From Flammulina velutipes (lineage: Eukaryota > Basidiomycota > Agaricomycetes > Agaricales > Physalacriaceae): a DNA stretch of 64,000 nucleotides. How positions within the stretch are numbered: the stretch's first letter is position 1; each line of letters starts with the position of its first letter. The notes below the pieces were generated by a model. It saw only the letters and a list, made by a program, of their open reading frames with translations. It was not told the origin of the DNA and made no database searches. Of this stretch, positions 48,430 to 62,621 are shown in pieces. Made by a program: the position numbers and the translations under genes. The stretch is taken from NCBI GenBank assembly GCA_011800155.1, contig CM022369.1, positions 434,001 through 498,000 of the forward strand, read 5' to 3'.

Positions 48430-49652
48430 CTAGAAGTCATTCCAACTACGCTTGAACTTATACTGCATTCGTGAAGCCTTGTCAATATCAGTCTGTCCGC
48501 GTGTACGACAGGTAAAATGGTTACCTTGTAGGGTACGTTCTTGCTGCAATGTTCATTAGTTGGAACAAAGTTAATCACAACGAGAGACTCACCGCATCTT
48601 GTCACTGGGATCTGCGGGAGGCATGTATCCTGCCTCCCCTGCGCCCCATTCACCCTTCGCTTGACCTTCCACAGCAGCATTCTTGAACTTTATGGTGGGT
48701 TCCTGCTTCTCTGGGGGTGTTTCTCGCTGAATCTTGGGTTTCGGGGGTGGAGGCGCGTCTGCCGCATGTTCGTGCGACTCGAGGACCTCATCGACGGTGA
48801 CGCCCTGGTATTGTGCCTCCTTCTTGGCTTCCTCCAGTTCTATGTGTTCGTGGTGCGCGAAATGCTCGATATCTTCAGGATGATTATAAGATTCGTCAGT
48901 TTGGGTTTCGGGGGTGGAGTGGAATTGTTCTTCGTGATGAAGGAAGAACTCTGGATAACGGAAATGGTTGAGTAGAGAGAACATGTGTGTAGGAACTGGT
49001 GAGATGTACCGCTTTCGACGTCGTAGTGATGTCCCTCTGCGCCAAGGCTGTCAAAGTTGGGGAGACCGTCGAGGCCAACTGCTTCCAGTTCCTCCACCGT
49101 GATCTTGCCGTCATGGTCCTTGTCAATTTTGTCAAGGACAACCTTCACTATGGTATCCGCCTTTTGTTGGTGCTCAACGTCGTCCTGTAAGTATTACTTG
49201 AGAGTACGCGAAGATAGATATTGCTTGTACACACCCTTGATTTTTTCTGGGAATAGACATGGTGGACACCATAGACCGCTTCAATTTCTTCCTTGTCCCA
49301 TACTCCATCCCTAAGATGAAGGAAGACATGAGTTTTGATAGTGGATGGACGTGCAGTGATACGAACCGGTTCAGGTCATGTAATTGGAAGAAACTCGGAA
49401 GGTCGAACGATTCACTGTTCAGCGGTCAGGTTGTTGCTATTATTGACATTTAATGAAGCTTGCATATGATGTTCGGAGGTCATCTAAGTATCCTGGGTGA
49501 GTATGAACCGACTAATAACGCGTGTAACGTACGTGTCGTTGGGCATACTGCTGGATGGTCTCGCCATCTGCAGGACCAGGGCTACTATGACCACCGTGCG
49601 CCACGACGCGATACGTGCATGACAGTAGCGGGAGTAGAACTAAGGACTTCAT
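48430..49652 (-). CDS. Secretory-pathway EF-hand protein, Ssp120/nucleobindin-like
   Basis: Calcium-binding protein of the secretory pathway resembling yeast Ssp120. Eight exons on the minus strand: 49652-49533, 49483-49464, 49414-49367, 49311-49236, 49184-49010, 48950-48593, 48543-48525 and 48462-48430, giving 282 residues. A signal peptide is present (MKSLVLLPLLSCTYRVVAHG). EF-hand 1 is DLNRDGVWDKEE and EF-hand 2 is DKDHDGKITVEE, both with all ligand positions. The region before hand 1 (ETIQQYAQRH, EHHIESFDLPSFFQLHDLN) is conserved in the family. The C-terminal part is His/Glu-rich, then Pro-rich, ending SDKMRKNVPYKYKFKRSW. The second intron (49415-49463) starts with GC (AT|GCAAGC). Two coding exons are 19 and 20 nt. 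Confidence 0.86.
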
Positions 49653-50651
49653 GGTCGAAGCGAAGCGAAAGCAATTTGAATAAAGCAGTCACCAGTGTTG
49701 TCACGCCAATACGGATGATTTGTCAGCTTCCCACGTTCTCTCTCTTCCTCCACCACGCCATAGAAGCACAGGCGCGCAGCCCGACTGAACGCGGAAATGT
49801 CAAGGAAATGTCATATACAAAAACGGTCCATGGATAACCTGGTCCGTACGGCTAGAAACATTCGAATGCGAGTGCGAAGATACGTGCGGATGCAAAGGTA
49901 TCGCAACGCTTAGACCTACGAAACATGCGTCCCGTCTCCGAATCGGTGCGAATGGTATAACGATTCTGTCATTCATTGTATCTACGGATGGTACATGAAA
50001 CCGCGCAGGTTGTGTTCGAAAGTCTACTATCAGCAAACTATCAGGGTTCATTCAACAGATCTGTATCTCTGACAAGGCGCTCTGTCGCATCGATGATCAT
50101 CAAAGGTCGATTATTATTGATTCCGCATGGTAGATTCAAGAGAGGTTCTAACATAGCACTCCACTGTCAGAGTCTTTGACAGTGGTGCGGGCAAGGTGCG
50201 GGGAATCATACTCCGTTGTATTCTAAGGTTTTGTATGTGGTACTGCGAGCTTTATCAAACCGCCGACTTAACCTCTTTCAGAATAGAAAACACCATCATG
50301 TGGGGTCGGCCGCCGGACGAAAGCTGGTTCGATTTTTCAGCAGCTCATTCGCCTAGTCACTTCTCATACTTACGTGTCGCAGACAGTGATTGGATGGTTT
50401 TCGCCTTCGGTTCCGCCAGTGGAAAGGGCGAAGTTCGAACTGTGCGCAACTGGTGCGTCATAATTGCGGTGCCATGGGTCGCGGCCTAGCTCCGCCAAAT
50501 CAGTCAAAAAAGTAGCGAACCGGCTCGCGCCAAGAGCTCGTTGCAAATCCCGGGGTTTCCGTACTTTCTTACCAATGCCACCTACCGTTTATAAGCCACG
50601 CTTCTTTCATCCAACGGTTTCTTATCCGTCCCGTTCTTTCGACTAGCCGCC
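49653..50651. promoter_or_regulatory. Long divergent promoter region of the PDR transporter
   Basis: About 1 kb between the EF-hand gene start (minus) and the ABC transporter start (plus), the longest intergenic gap in the window apart from the kinase-DOP1 gap. A TATA-like TTATAAG lies at about 50587-50595, some 60 bp before the transporter ATG. Longer upstream regions are usual for inducible transporters; no pleiotropic drug response element of the yeast TCCGCGGA type was found. Confidence 0.5.
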
Positions 50652-53600
50652 ATGGCAGACACCCCCGGTGATGCCGCTACTTTGAACGACGACAAACGGA
50701 GTCGGATCTCGGACTCTCCACGCTATGAAGATACCAATGGTATCAGTGTCTCTAGAGCTGAAGAGGAATTCAACGCGCTTTCCCGACAACTCACAGCTCG
50801 CTCTGAACTTGGAAACGGTTTCGAAAAGTCTGTGTCTACCGTCGATGTCAAACAAAAGGATATCGAAAAAGGCGACGAAGAAAAGGATCGCTTCGACCTT
50901 CGTGATTACCTTTCTTCGTCTAATGATGCTCACCAGAGTGCGGGTATTAAACATAAGGTACGTCCTATGCGCCACATTTTCATGTACATTCCATCTGATA
51001 CACTTCCATTCTGTAGCACGTCGGCATCACTTGGGAGGATTTGCAAGTCGAAGTCGTCGGGGGCGCCGACAGCAAGGTGAGTGATACCCAGCGCTCCCTT
51101 CCTTTCCATTAATCTATTTCAACTAGATCTACGTTGGCACCTTTGGAGGTACGTCAATTTACGCGTCCGTTGGTTCTAAGAATACCAATGACATCCAGGC
51201 GCGATCGTGAACTTCTTTCTGGCACCTATTCTCTTCATCTGGGGCCTCATTGCACAGTTTCTGCCCAATAAGCAGATCGTAACGCGTCCCATCCTGCACA
51301 AGTGCGTTACAAAGAAGATACCCGACCTAATTGAATCTGAGGCTTTACTTCTAGGTCGTCAGGCGTCCTTAAGCCTGGGGAAATGTGCCTTGTTCTCGGT
51401 TGTCCTGGATCTGGTTGTACTACTTTCCTCAAAGCTATCGCTAATCAACGCGAAGGCTACGCCAAAGTCTCAGGCAATGTCCTCTATGCCGGTATGGAAG
51501 CAGAGGAAATGGCCAAGTACTACAAGGGTGAAGTGGTTTACAACGAAGAAGGTAAGCGGCTTGCGTTGAGCGTGCGCGCAAATGATTAACGGGTCACCGC
51601 AGATGATCGACACATAGCGACTTTGACCGTTGCACAAACGCTCGAGTTCGCTCTGTCAACGTACGTTTGGTCTGCGTCGGTGTGCCATATTCGGGTGCTA
51701 ACATCGCCCCTTTCCCCAGGAAGACTCCTGGACCGAACGGCCGCCTTCCGGGCGTATCCCGCAAGGAATTCAACGACGAGGTTCTGGACACATTGCTAAA
51801 GATGCTCAACATCTCGCATACTCGCGAAACCCTTGTCGGTGATGCCTTCGTCCGCGGTGTATCCGGTGGCGAGCGCAAACGTGTCAGTATCGCAGAGATG
51901 ATGACCACCCGGGCGCGTGTTCAATCTTGGGACAATTCAACTCGTGGCTTGGACGCGTCAACGGCATTGGATTTTGCGAAGAGTCTCCGCATCATGACGG
52001 ATATTTTGGGTCAGACGACTTTTGTCTCCCTCTACCAGGCTGGTGAAGGTGTGTTTGTTCAGAATCAGCCACAAAGATAGTATAATGACTGACTTATCAC
52101 CTCAGGTATCTATGATCTATTCGACAAGGTCCTCGTACTCGACCAAGGACGTCAGGTGTACTTTGGCCCTCCCAAGGATGCTCGCGCCTACTTCGAGAAT
52201 CTCGGATACAAATCTCTACCCAGGCAGAGTACCCCCGACTACTTAACCGGCTGCACGGACCCCAACGAACGTCAGTTCGCTCCAGGTCTCTCCCATCGCG
52301 AAGTTCCCTCCTCACCTGAAGCTCTCGAATCGGCCTTCTTGTCCTCTTCGTATGGTTCGGAGGCCCGCGACACCTTGGAAAAGTACAAGATCCAGTCAAC
52401 TACGGAGAAGACCGACCAAGAGGCGTTCCGCGCTGCAGTCATTGACGACAAGAAGAAGGGTGTATCGAAGAAGAGTCCTTACACGCTTGGCATAACCGGA
52501 CAGATTCTCGCATTGGCTCGTCGTGAATTCCAGAAGAAGATGCAAGACAAGTTCCAACTTTACACCAGCTTTTCGCTCTCGACGGTATGTCTCCAATGCT
52601 TCATCTGATATATGCTTACGCCTCCTAGATATTGGCTCTCGTTATCGGTGGTGCATACTTCGGACAACCACTTACAGCCGCCGGCGCTTTCACTCGTGGA
52701 GGGTACGAACTGCCTTCATAATTTCTATTCCAGATCTATCTAATGTGTCTCTCCCAGTCTCATTTTCGCTGCTCTCTTGACTACTTGTTTGGACGCTTTC
52801 GGAGAGATGCCCATGCAGATGGAGGGACGTCCAATCCTTAGGAAGCAGACTGGCTTCAGTTTATATCGTCCAGGTGCCGTCGCGTTGGGAAACACTCTCG
52901 CCGACTTGCCTTTCTCTGCGACGCGAGTCCTCATCTTCAACATCATCGTGTACTTCATGACCAACCTGAATCGGTCTGCCGGGGGCTTCTTCACATTCCA
53001 TTTATTCAATTACGTTGCGTACTTGGCTATGCAAGGTTTCTTCAGGACCTTCGGTCTCCTGTGCCAGAACTTCGATGTTGCCTTCCGGATTGCCACTTTC
53101 TTCATTCCCAATTTGTAAGTCTATGGCTACCGTGGTCGTCTAGTTGTCTAACATCATTTCTAGCGTCGAGTATTCAGGTTACATGCTTCCTGTGGACAGC
53201 ATGAAGCGATGGTTATTCTGGATTGTGAGTTGCGACTATTCGCCGGTGGCACTCTGATGCTCATAATGCTTTTGACAGTACTACATCAATCCTATCGCAT
53301 ATGGTTCGTTAGCCTTGACAACAATCGAACCGAAACGACTGACTGTACTTTTACAGCATGGCAAGGCGCAATGGAGAACGAGTTCTCCCGGATTGAGGTA
53401 CGCTTTGTCCATCTGAATCGGACTGTATTCTAATGATTGCATAGATGGTCTGCAATGGCGCTTATGTTATCCCGCGCAATGGTCCTGGCGTTGACAAGTA
53501 TCCGTAAGAGTCCCCTGGCTTCTCGCCGAAGAAAGATTGACCAAATTTTACAGTACTGTTTTGGGTGAATTCCAAGCGTGTACCATCTATGGTGCCACCA

Positions 53601-56201
53601 GTGGCAGCGACATTGTCACTGGAGAGGCTTATCTCGACGTTGCATTCTCAATCGATCCCGCCGATATGTGGAGGCGTTGTCTCATTGTGCTCCTGGGCTT
53701 CATGGTTCTGTTCCAACTTTCTCAGGTCATTGCGCTGGAAATGTTCCCTGTGGGTTTCAGCCTATAACTTTACTCATCATTCGCTCATCACTTGTTCTAG
53801 CAATATGACAAGAACGCCGGTGTCAGCATATACGCGCAAGAGAACGACGAGACTAAGAAGCTTAATGCTACTCTTAAGGAACGCAGGATCGCCCATGCGA
53901 AAGAAAACGAAGAAGCCAAGGCGCGCGCTATCGAGAACACTCCCAGAGCTCCCTCAGACGCAGAGAACGCGATTGCCAAAGAGCAAGCTGCTGCTAGGTT
54001 AGCTACAACTAACTGACGATAGGAATGTTGCTGATACTGTTTCTTGCAGCTTCGCGCACAAGAAATCATTCACTTGGGAGAATCTCCACTACACCGTTCC
54101 CGTCCCCGGTGGAACTCGCGTCTTGCTGAATGATGTCTTTGGATACGTCAAACCAGGAACTCTCACTGCGCTGATGGGCGCCAGTGGTGCTGGCAAGACG
54201 ACCTGTCTCGATGTCCTCGCTCAACGGAAGAACATTGGCGTCATTTCTGGAGACGTCCTGGTCGATGGCCGACCTTTGACGTCTGACTTTGCCCGTGGAA
54301 CTGCATACGGTACGCTTTTCTGTCCCCGTCAAGTTTGTATTTCTCACAGGTCTTAGCTGAGCAAATGGATGTACACGAGGGAACTGCGACCGTCCGTGAG
54401 GCCATGCGTTTCTCTGCCTACCTTCGTCAACCTTGGGAGACACCCATATCGGAGAAGGATGCGTACGTCGAGGAGATCATCGAACTGTTGGAACTACAAG
54501 ACATGACTGAGGCTCTTGTCGCCACCCTCAACGTTGAAACGCGCAAACGTCTTACGATCGGTGTCGAACTCGCCAGCAAGCCGGAACTCCTTCTTTTCCT
54601 GGACGAACCTACGTCCGGTCTCGATGCGCAGAGTGCATGGAATTTGGTGCGGTTCCTCAGGAAGCTGGCAGATCAAGGACAGGCTATCTTGTGCACGATC
54701 CATCAACCGTCCTCTCTGTTGTTCGAGAGCTTCGACCGTCTACTGCTCTTGCAGCGCGGAGGAAACACTGTTTACTTTGGTGACATTGGCTCCGATTCTC
54801 ACGTTCTTCGTGATTACTTTGCTCGCCATGGAGCAGTCTGCCCACCGAATGTCAATCCTGCGGAGTATATGTTGGAAGCGATTGGTGCTGGAGTCAACCC
54901 CCGTGTTGGCGACAAGGACTGGCAGGACGTTTGGCTTGAATCTCCCGAGTGTCAAATTGTACGGCAAGAAATCAATGCTATCAAGGCCAAGGGACTTGCT
55001 ACTCCTGAAGAAGATAAGAAAGGGCTCAGTACATGTATGTTCTTCTCGCACTCAACCTTTGTTTCACTCACGGTGTCCTATAGTCGCCACCCCATTCTTG
55101 TACCAATTGAAGGTCGTAGTGCAACGTACCAATATTGCCTTATGGCGTCAACCGGATTATATCTTCTCGCGCCTCTTCGTCGTTGCATTCATCTCTCTCT
55201 TTGTATCACTGTCCTTCTTGCAGCTCGGCAACAGCGTGCGCGAGCTCCAATTCCGTGTTTTCAGCATGTTAGTACATATCACTTTGCTTTCAATGTTTAC
55301 ATGCTGATCTTCTCTTACAGCTTCTGGGTCACCATCATGCCCGCTATCATCATGTCCCAGATCGAGCCTATGTTCATTGACAACCGCCATATCTTCGTTC
55401 GGGAGTCGTCCAGTCGTATCTACTCTCCATACGTTTTCGCCATCGGTCAACTCATCGGCGAAATCCCGTACAACGTTATGTGCGCCCTCGCGTACTGGGT
55501 GCTGATGGTGTACCCGACTGGCTTTGGTGACGGTAGCGCTGGAACGAATGGCACCGGTTTCCAGTTGCTCGTCATTCTCTTCTTCTTCATGTTCGGTGTT
55601 TCTCTCGGCCAACTTGTTGCTGCCATTTCGCCTAGCACTCAAGTCGCAGTCCTGTTCAACCCCTTCTTGGGTTTGGTGCTTGTGACGTTCTGTGGCGTTA
55701 CGATCCCGTACCCGACGATGATATCGTTCTGGAGGAGCTGGTTGTACTACTTGAACCCTTACACATGGGCTATCTCTGCTATGGTCTCTACGGAGCTTCA
55801 GTATGTCCCATTCTTCTTTTCTCTTGTTACGCAGTTTTAATTGCTCTTACAGCGGCCTCAAAATTGAATGCAAACCGGACGAATTCTCCATTTTCAGGAC
55901 TCCTCCCGGTCAGACGTGTGCTACATGGGCGAAGGAGTTCATTGACTTCGCTGGTGGGTACCTCGAAGACCCCAACGCCACGGATACCTGTCGGTACTGC
56001 CAGTACTCCGTGGGAGATGAGTTCTACACACCTCTCAATATCGACTACGGTGACAGGTGGCGGAACGTGTTCATCCTCTTTGCGTTCTTTGGTGAGTGTC
56101 TATCTCGTTCTATAATCCACGGCTAATGATTCTCTCCCATAGTTTTCAACGTCGGTGCCACTATCGTCGCTTCTCGTTTCCTGCGGTATGCTAAGCGATA
56201 G
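50652..56201 (+). CDS. Full-size PDR-type ABC transporter (ABCG family)
   Basis: Plasma-membrane drug efflux pump with the order NBD1-TMD1-NBD2-TMD2, ATG 50652, stop TAG 56199-56201, many short introns, probably somewhat over 1,400 residues. NBD1 has the fungal PDR-type degenerate Walker [18 protein letters not shown] (Cys where Lys is usual), signature [14 protein letters not shown] and a Trp-Asp Walker B replacement ([15 protein letters not shown]). NBD2 has a normal Walker [18 protein letters not shown], a degenerate signature [18 protein letters not shown] and Walker [22 protein letters not shown]2 ends with a Cys-bearing extracellular loop and KR. This asymmetry of one canonical and one degenerate ATP site is normal for PDR5-like pumps. 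Substrates are probably azoles and other hydrophobic toxins, by family. Confidence 0.94.
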
Positions 56202-56551
56202 AGGTGAAGACGCTCAGGAACAGCAACCTAACTTGGCACATTCCTTTCGGTCTCTACCATTAGACACCTATATTTATGCATACAGCCTTGCTATACTAAT
56301 AGAGTCGTCATAAACGCCACATCCATGTATTTTTGGGCAATTATCCTTTGGCAGTGCATCCCATCGATGTCTTATTGTACTATTCTCACAAGAAGGCGCA
56401 TTGTTGAGCTTGTGATGGTGGTGATGATCATAGACGCGTTGCAACACGACCAGCGCTTTTGTCTAAAGGATAATAAAGACCAGGCGTTTAAAAGCCGCAT
56501 AGTCCAGCCGGAATCGATACAAAATCTCCCACTACCATCCTCGTGCACATC
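56202..56551. other. Intergenic region
   Basis: 350 bp between the ABC transporter stop and the small gene at 56552, both on the plus strand. It holds the transporter 3' UTR and the next promoter. No gene is seen. Confidence 0.45.
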
Positions 56552-57025
56552 ATGCCTTCCTCCAAGTCCCACTCCGGTCCATCACAGCTTCACAACTCCG
56601 AGTCCTCTGTTATCTAGTAAGCCTCTTATCTCAGTCATAGAAAACGTACCTAAATCATCTTTCAGTCCGAAAGAATCCCCTACTTCAGATACGCAACGAG
56701 ATCAGCAACGCCAATCAAGGTGCGCCACATTTGTTTCCTTTACCACAAATCGAACGTCCCATCCAGTTCTGAAATCTACGAATCTCTGAAAGCGATCGAG
56801 GTATTCGTCCAAAGCGTCACTGCATGGGACCTACCCACCCCCATTCGACTTCGTCTCAGTGTACTTGATCTACACTTGCGAAGGGCATTTGACAATATCA
56901 AGCACATCAACAGAGAAGAGATGTTGGATCTGGGGCGAAATGCGCTAATCATCGACGAGGATATACAACAGTACTCCAATGAGCAACAACGTCGAGCCCG
57001 TACTGGCCACGCAGCATCTAGATAA
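56552..57025 (+). CDS. Small helical protein of unknown function
   Basis: Three exons, 56552-56616, 56666-56719 and 56767-57025, give 125 residues in a consistent frame with canonical GT..AG introns. The N-terminal 45 residues are polar and Ser/Gln-rich (MPSSKSHSGPSQLHNSESS). The rest is predicted helical: SEIYESLKAIEVFVQSVTAW, PTPIRLRLSVLDLHLRRAFD and NIKHINREEMLDLGRNALII, then a Gln/Arg-rich end. No signal peptide or membrane helix is visible, and I recognise no family. The heptad-like hydrophobic pattern suggests a small coiled-coil or helical-bundle subunit. It converges on HOG1, with 227 bp between stops. Confidence 0.6.
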
Positions 57026-57252
57026 AGCTTTGTTTCGAATACACAACATTGTCTCTTCATACTACATACTACTATAGTAATACTCTTCTTTCCAGCACGT
57101 AAGGTACAAGCGCAAACAATAAATTTCTACCCTCCCTGGGACCACCTAAAAAGAGAGGGTGAAAAGAATGAAATAAATGATCATAGCAAACAAGTCCGTG
57201 TATTGTATTGGATGCGCAAAGGATCTTCTCAAGATTTCTCTTGATCCAGGGA

Positions 57253-59008
<1,756 letters not shown>

Positions 59009-59292
59009 GGTGGGCCGTTACAAGGAGATGGTCAAGAGCAACCTCGAGAATTGGTAGGACCGGAGATCACCGCAAATGATCTCATTGCCTGAGTAAAATT
59101 TGGATTATTTAATATATTTAATAAATGGTGCTCCTGCTATTCATCGGGTTCGCGTATACGTGAGACGCCTCCTTTCTACTCGACAGGAAAAATTTTGGGC
59201 GGAGGACTCGGATTGCTCGAATCAGAGTCAATGACGTAGCTGTCACGATGGTGTAACCATTTGATCAACCCTTTTCTGGGTTCTTTACGACC
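59009..59292. promoter_or_regulatory. Divergent promoter region (HOG1 / cytochrome b5 reductase)
   Basis: 284 bp between the two start codons. A TTTAATATATTTAATAAAT-like AT-rich stretch lies near 59105-59125. No specific element is assigned. Confidence 0.5.
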
Positions 59293-60512
59293 ATGTCTTT
59301 TCTCAAAGCCAGTACTCGCATTTTCGTACGTTTCCTTCAGTTTACTTGCAAAATGCATCTCATACACCCTAGGCGCGCGGCCCTTTGACGCGCGGATATG
59401 CTACGCCCGCAGAAGGTGTCAAGAAACAATCCAACTTACCGTATTGGCTCTTGGGCACCGGTGTAGTAGGTCTCGCCGCTTACAATCTCCTCGAACACAA
59501 GTATACAGCCCAAGAAAAGAGCCCTCTTGATCCCGAGAAGTTCGTCGATTTCAAGCTCAAGAAAATTATCCCGTACAATCACAATACCTCAACGTACGTC
59601 TGTCTATTCATAATCAGCCATGGACGCTTCTAATTAAACGTCTAGCTTTGTATTCGAACTCCCCAACAACGATGCATCTCTTATGCCCGTTGCTTCCTGC
59701 TTAATCATCAAGTCCACCGACCCAGAGGCTCTCAAGGATGACAAGGGCAAGCCCATTATCCGCCCCTACACCCCAGTCTCCCAGCCCGACGAACGAGGCG
59801 TCCTCAAGCTCCTCGTCAAGAAATACGAAAACGGTAACGCGTCCAAGTACATACACTCCCTCAAAGTACGCGTTTCCCCCCGGCTTTGCATACCCATTAC
59901 TCATCCGCTTGATGTAGGAGGGTGATTCTCTCTCATTTAAGGGTCCTATCACGAAATGGGCTTACAAACGTCTGTGCTTCTGCTCGTACATACACGGCCT
60001 ACGCTTAACATATCCGCTCAGATAACGAATTTGACGAGGTAGCTCTAATCGGAGGCGGAAGTGGAATGTAAGTTGGCCCTTTCATTCACGAAACTCTCTC
60101 TAATACCATACCAAGCACTCCTCTCTGGCAAGTAATCACCCACGCCCTCGCGAACCCCGAAAACAAGACCAAATTCACCCTCTTGTATTCGAACGTTACC
60201 GAAGCCGACATCCTCTTGCGCGAGACCTTCGATGACCTCTCCAAAAAGTACCCCGATACATTCAAAGCTATATACCTCCTAGACAAGCCACCAGCAAACT
60301 GGACCGGTGGCAAAGGCTATATCTCCAAGGATGTTATTGAGAAGTACGTCGCACCCTCGACTTTGGGGGAGAAGGTCAAGGTCTTTGTATGCGGACCACC
60401 AGGCCAAATGGCTGCTATCTCGGGAACTAAAGCGGGTATGAAGCAAGGTCAGATCGGCGGAGTCTTGAAGGAGCTGGGGTATACTGAGGATCAGGCGAGC
60501 CTTCTACTGTGA
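59293..60512 (+). CDS. Mitochondrial NADH-cytochrome b5 reductase (Mcr1-like)
   Basis: FAD enzyme that passes electrons from NADH to cytochrome b5, serving sterol and fatty-acid desaturation and antioxidant reactions. Six exons: 59293-59325, 59373-59593, 59646-59865, 59918-59969, 60022-60067 and 60116-60512, giving 322 residues. The N-terminus MSFLKASTRIFARGPLTRGY is a mitochondrial presequence, followed by a membrane anchor (YWLLGTGVVGLAAYNLL), as in Mcr1. FAD-binding motif RPYTPVS; then GDSLSFKGPITKWAYK; NADH-binding GGGSGITPLWQVI (spanning an intron) and CGPPGQM. It ends LGYTEDQASLLL. A mARC-like protein that would use this electron chain is encoded at 27-28.6 kb. Confidence 0.94.
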
Positions 60513-60813
60513 ATTCGAATTTTGTGGTAGCTGAACATTCCCCAGGTCTTCAAGTTCTAAATAACCTCAGTACATGAACCGGTTCCAGTCAGCAGATTTT
60601 TAGACAAAATTGTAGTTGTTTAGCCGTGTAACAAGTGTGTTGCGCTTTCTTATGACCACGGCAGAGTAAGCCTTTTGACACAAGAGGTAACAATAAATGC
60701 TAAAGCGTATGGTAAGTACAACAAGGTGAAGGATGGGTACAATGCGATCAATATGGGTATGAGGTAGGACATCGAGACTGAGTTTTACAAGGACAGATTC
60801 AAGTTGGTAAACA
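60513..60813. other. Convergent intergenic region
   Basis: About 300 bp between the cytochrome b5 reductase stop and the ING-family gene stop. No gene is seen. Confidence 0.45.
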
Positions 60814-62335
60814 TCATCTCGCCACATTCCGTCCACCAGCACCTTTTCTTCGACCACCTCTCGCCACACGTTTGGTGCTATTCCGCTTCGCCGTACACTC
60901 GTCACAGTACCACTTGCCAGCCGGGGCCACAGAGAGTTGGAGACATGTCAGATGGAACTGAGAAGACATTAGTTAGCTACATTCTGATCTCTGTGCATTG
61001 TGACTTACCCATTCTCGCGGACATCCCGCGGCATCGCATCCGACCATATCTCCGTATCCAGATCCTGCACAATAGCAATACGCCTTGTCATCTTCTCCCT
61101 GTTCGTCTGCGTCTGCCACGGCAGCCGCAGCATTCCCGTTGTTGTTGTTGTTGTTCCCATTTGCTCTTCCCGTGCTACCGCTCGTAGTAGGCACAACTGG
61201 TTCAGCAAATGTTCTATTGACGGGCATGCCAGGGCCTTCCAACTGCCTGGGCACCGCCCAATCACCTCCCCCTGTGCCAGGCCCAGAAAGTGGAACGGCA
61301 CTGGGTGGTATGTGCGAATCAAATGCATGCCCAGCGTGTCCGTTCGCAGCATGAAAGGGTAGAGGGAGGGATGGGTGTGAAGATGATGGGGGAACGTTGA
61401 ATATTTCGCGTCGCTGGGCTGCGTCATACCCGTTCGTGAAGTGATCTGGGGGAGGCGAATTACCCCTGCCGTTATTGTTGGTGCGCGCGCGCCTACTGCC
61501 GGTCTGCGCGGTACTCAAGCCATTTGCTCGCGATGAGGTGGAGGCGGATGCACGGAAAGACGTCGCGACAGGCGCCTGTTGGTGGGATATTACGGACACG
61601 ATAGATTCGGTTGGAGACCCGGCGCGGTCAATTCTGTGGTTTTCGTTAGCGAGGCATTCAGAAAATTAAGATTTATATAGCGCACCTGCGAGCGCGAGAA
61701 ACAGGATTGCGAGGCTTCGCACTGGGCGCCTCGACGACACGCTCTTTCCGCGGTGATCCTCCATCGTCCTCCTTGTTGACCACCCTTTTCCGTTTCATGG
61801 GACTTGGATCTGCAGCGCTGGCCGTCAATAGCGAGCCTTGTGCGCCTCGGCGTCGACGTCCGCCTTCTAAATTGGCCACAGGGAAGTACGTTTTGCTGGC
61901 GACATGAGGGTATGTCGTCGTGCGGTTGAGTGAAGAGGGATCGAAGCCTGGTACATGCTCCGCAAGTGTGCGGAGGTGGTTGACGTGCGATCTGAGGTTG
62001 TCTGCTGCGAGACAGGCCACTCGGATTTTGTCCTCGCCGCCTGGCTTGAGTGTTTTGGCTTCTTCAGCAATTTCGGTGAGCAGCCACAAACGCTCGCCCT
62101 TGTTGCCTTCACCGTCCTCTATCATTTTTGTAAGGGTGTGGATTTTCGTCGTTATGGACGCCATGGCTGTCGATAGCACTGCGTCGAGCTCTCGAAGGTC
62201 AGCAAAGTTGCGGGATAGTTCCAGTGGGAGCGTGTCGAGAGTGTGAATGTACTCAGAGAGCAGCGACAACGTGTATGCTGTCGAGACATTGTTGGCCGCT
62301 GCGTTCGCCGTTGCTGTTCTTGAGGTGGGCGGCAT
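60814..62335 (-). CDS. ING-family PHD-finger chromatin protein
   Basis: Subunit of a histone acetyltransferase or deacetylase complex that reads methylated H3K4. Three exons on the minus strand: 62335-61686, 61633-61009 and 60957-60814, giving 472 residues. The N-terminal ING domain (about residues 18-115) includes YTLSLLSEYIHTLDTLPLEL, NFADLRELDAVLS and ASITTKIHTLTKMIED. A long Ser/Pro/Asn-rich linker follows, with a poly-Asn run from a GTT-repeat tract at about 61139-61156. The C-terminal PHD finger (about 401-451) has the C4HC3 set: YCYCAGSGYGDMVGCD, CPREWFHLTC and KWYCDEC, closing with a basic polyRK tail. Most similar in layout to Yng2/Pho23-type proteins; which complex is not decidable. 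Confidence 0.92.
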
Positions 62336-62621
62336 CGAGAAGAGGTGGGGGTAAACAATAGAGAGGTCGATGCGTTTTGGTCCGGCCCGTCTTCCGATCC
62401 ACGTCGATCAGAACTAAATTCCCACACGCGTTCATGATCAATATCTCGAGCTCATTAGCACCTGTCCCGTTCGTGCTTGGGATTTGCACAACCACTGATG
62501 AGTAGTGAATACGAGCCATCATCAATTTTTCCCTACGAGGTAAGTCGCGATACAAGTCCTATCACGCGAGCGTACAGAAGAGTCCGTCTTCAAGCTTCGG
62601 CTTTCAAAATAGCTACTGTAG

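Noticed and set aside
50540..50651. Pleiotropic drug response element before the PDR transporter
   Set aside because: TCCGCC- and CGG-like words occur, but none matches the palindromic yeast site, and conservation in basidiomycetes is not established.
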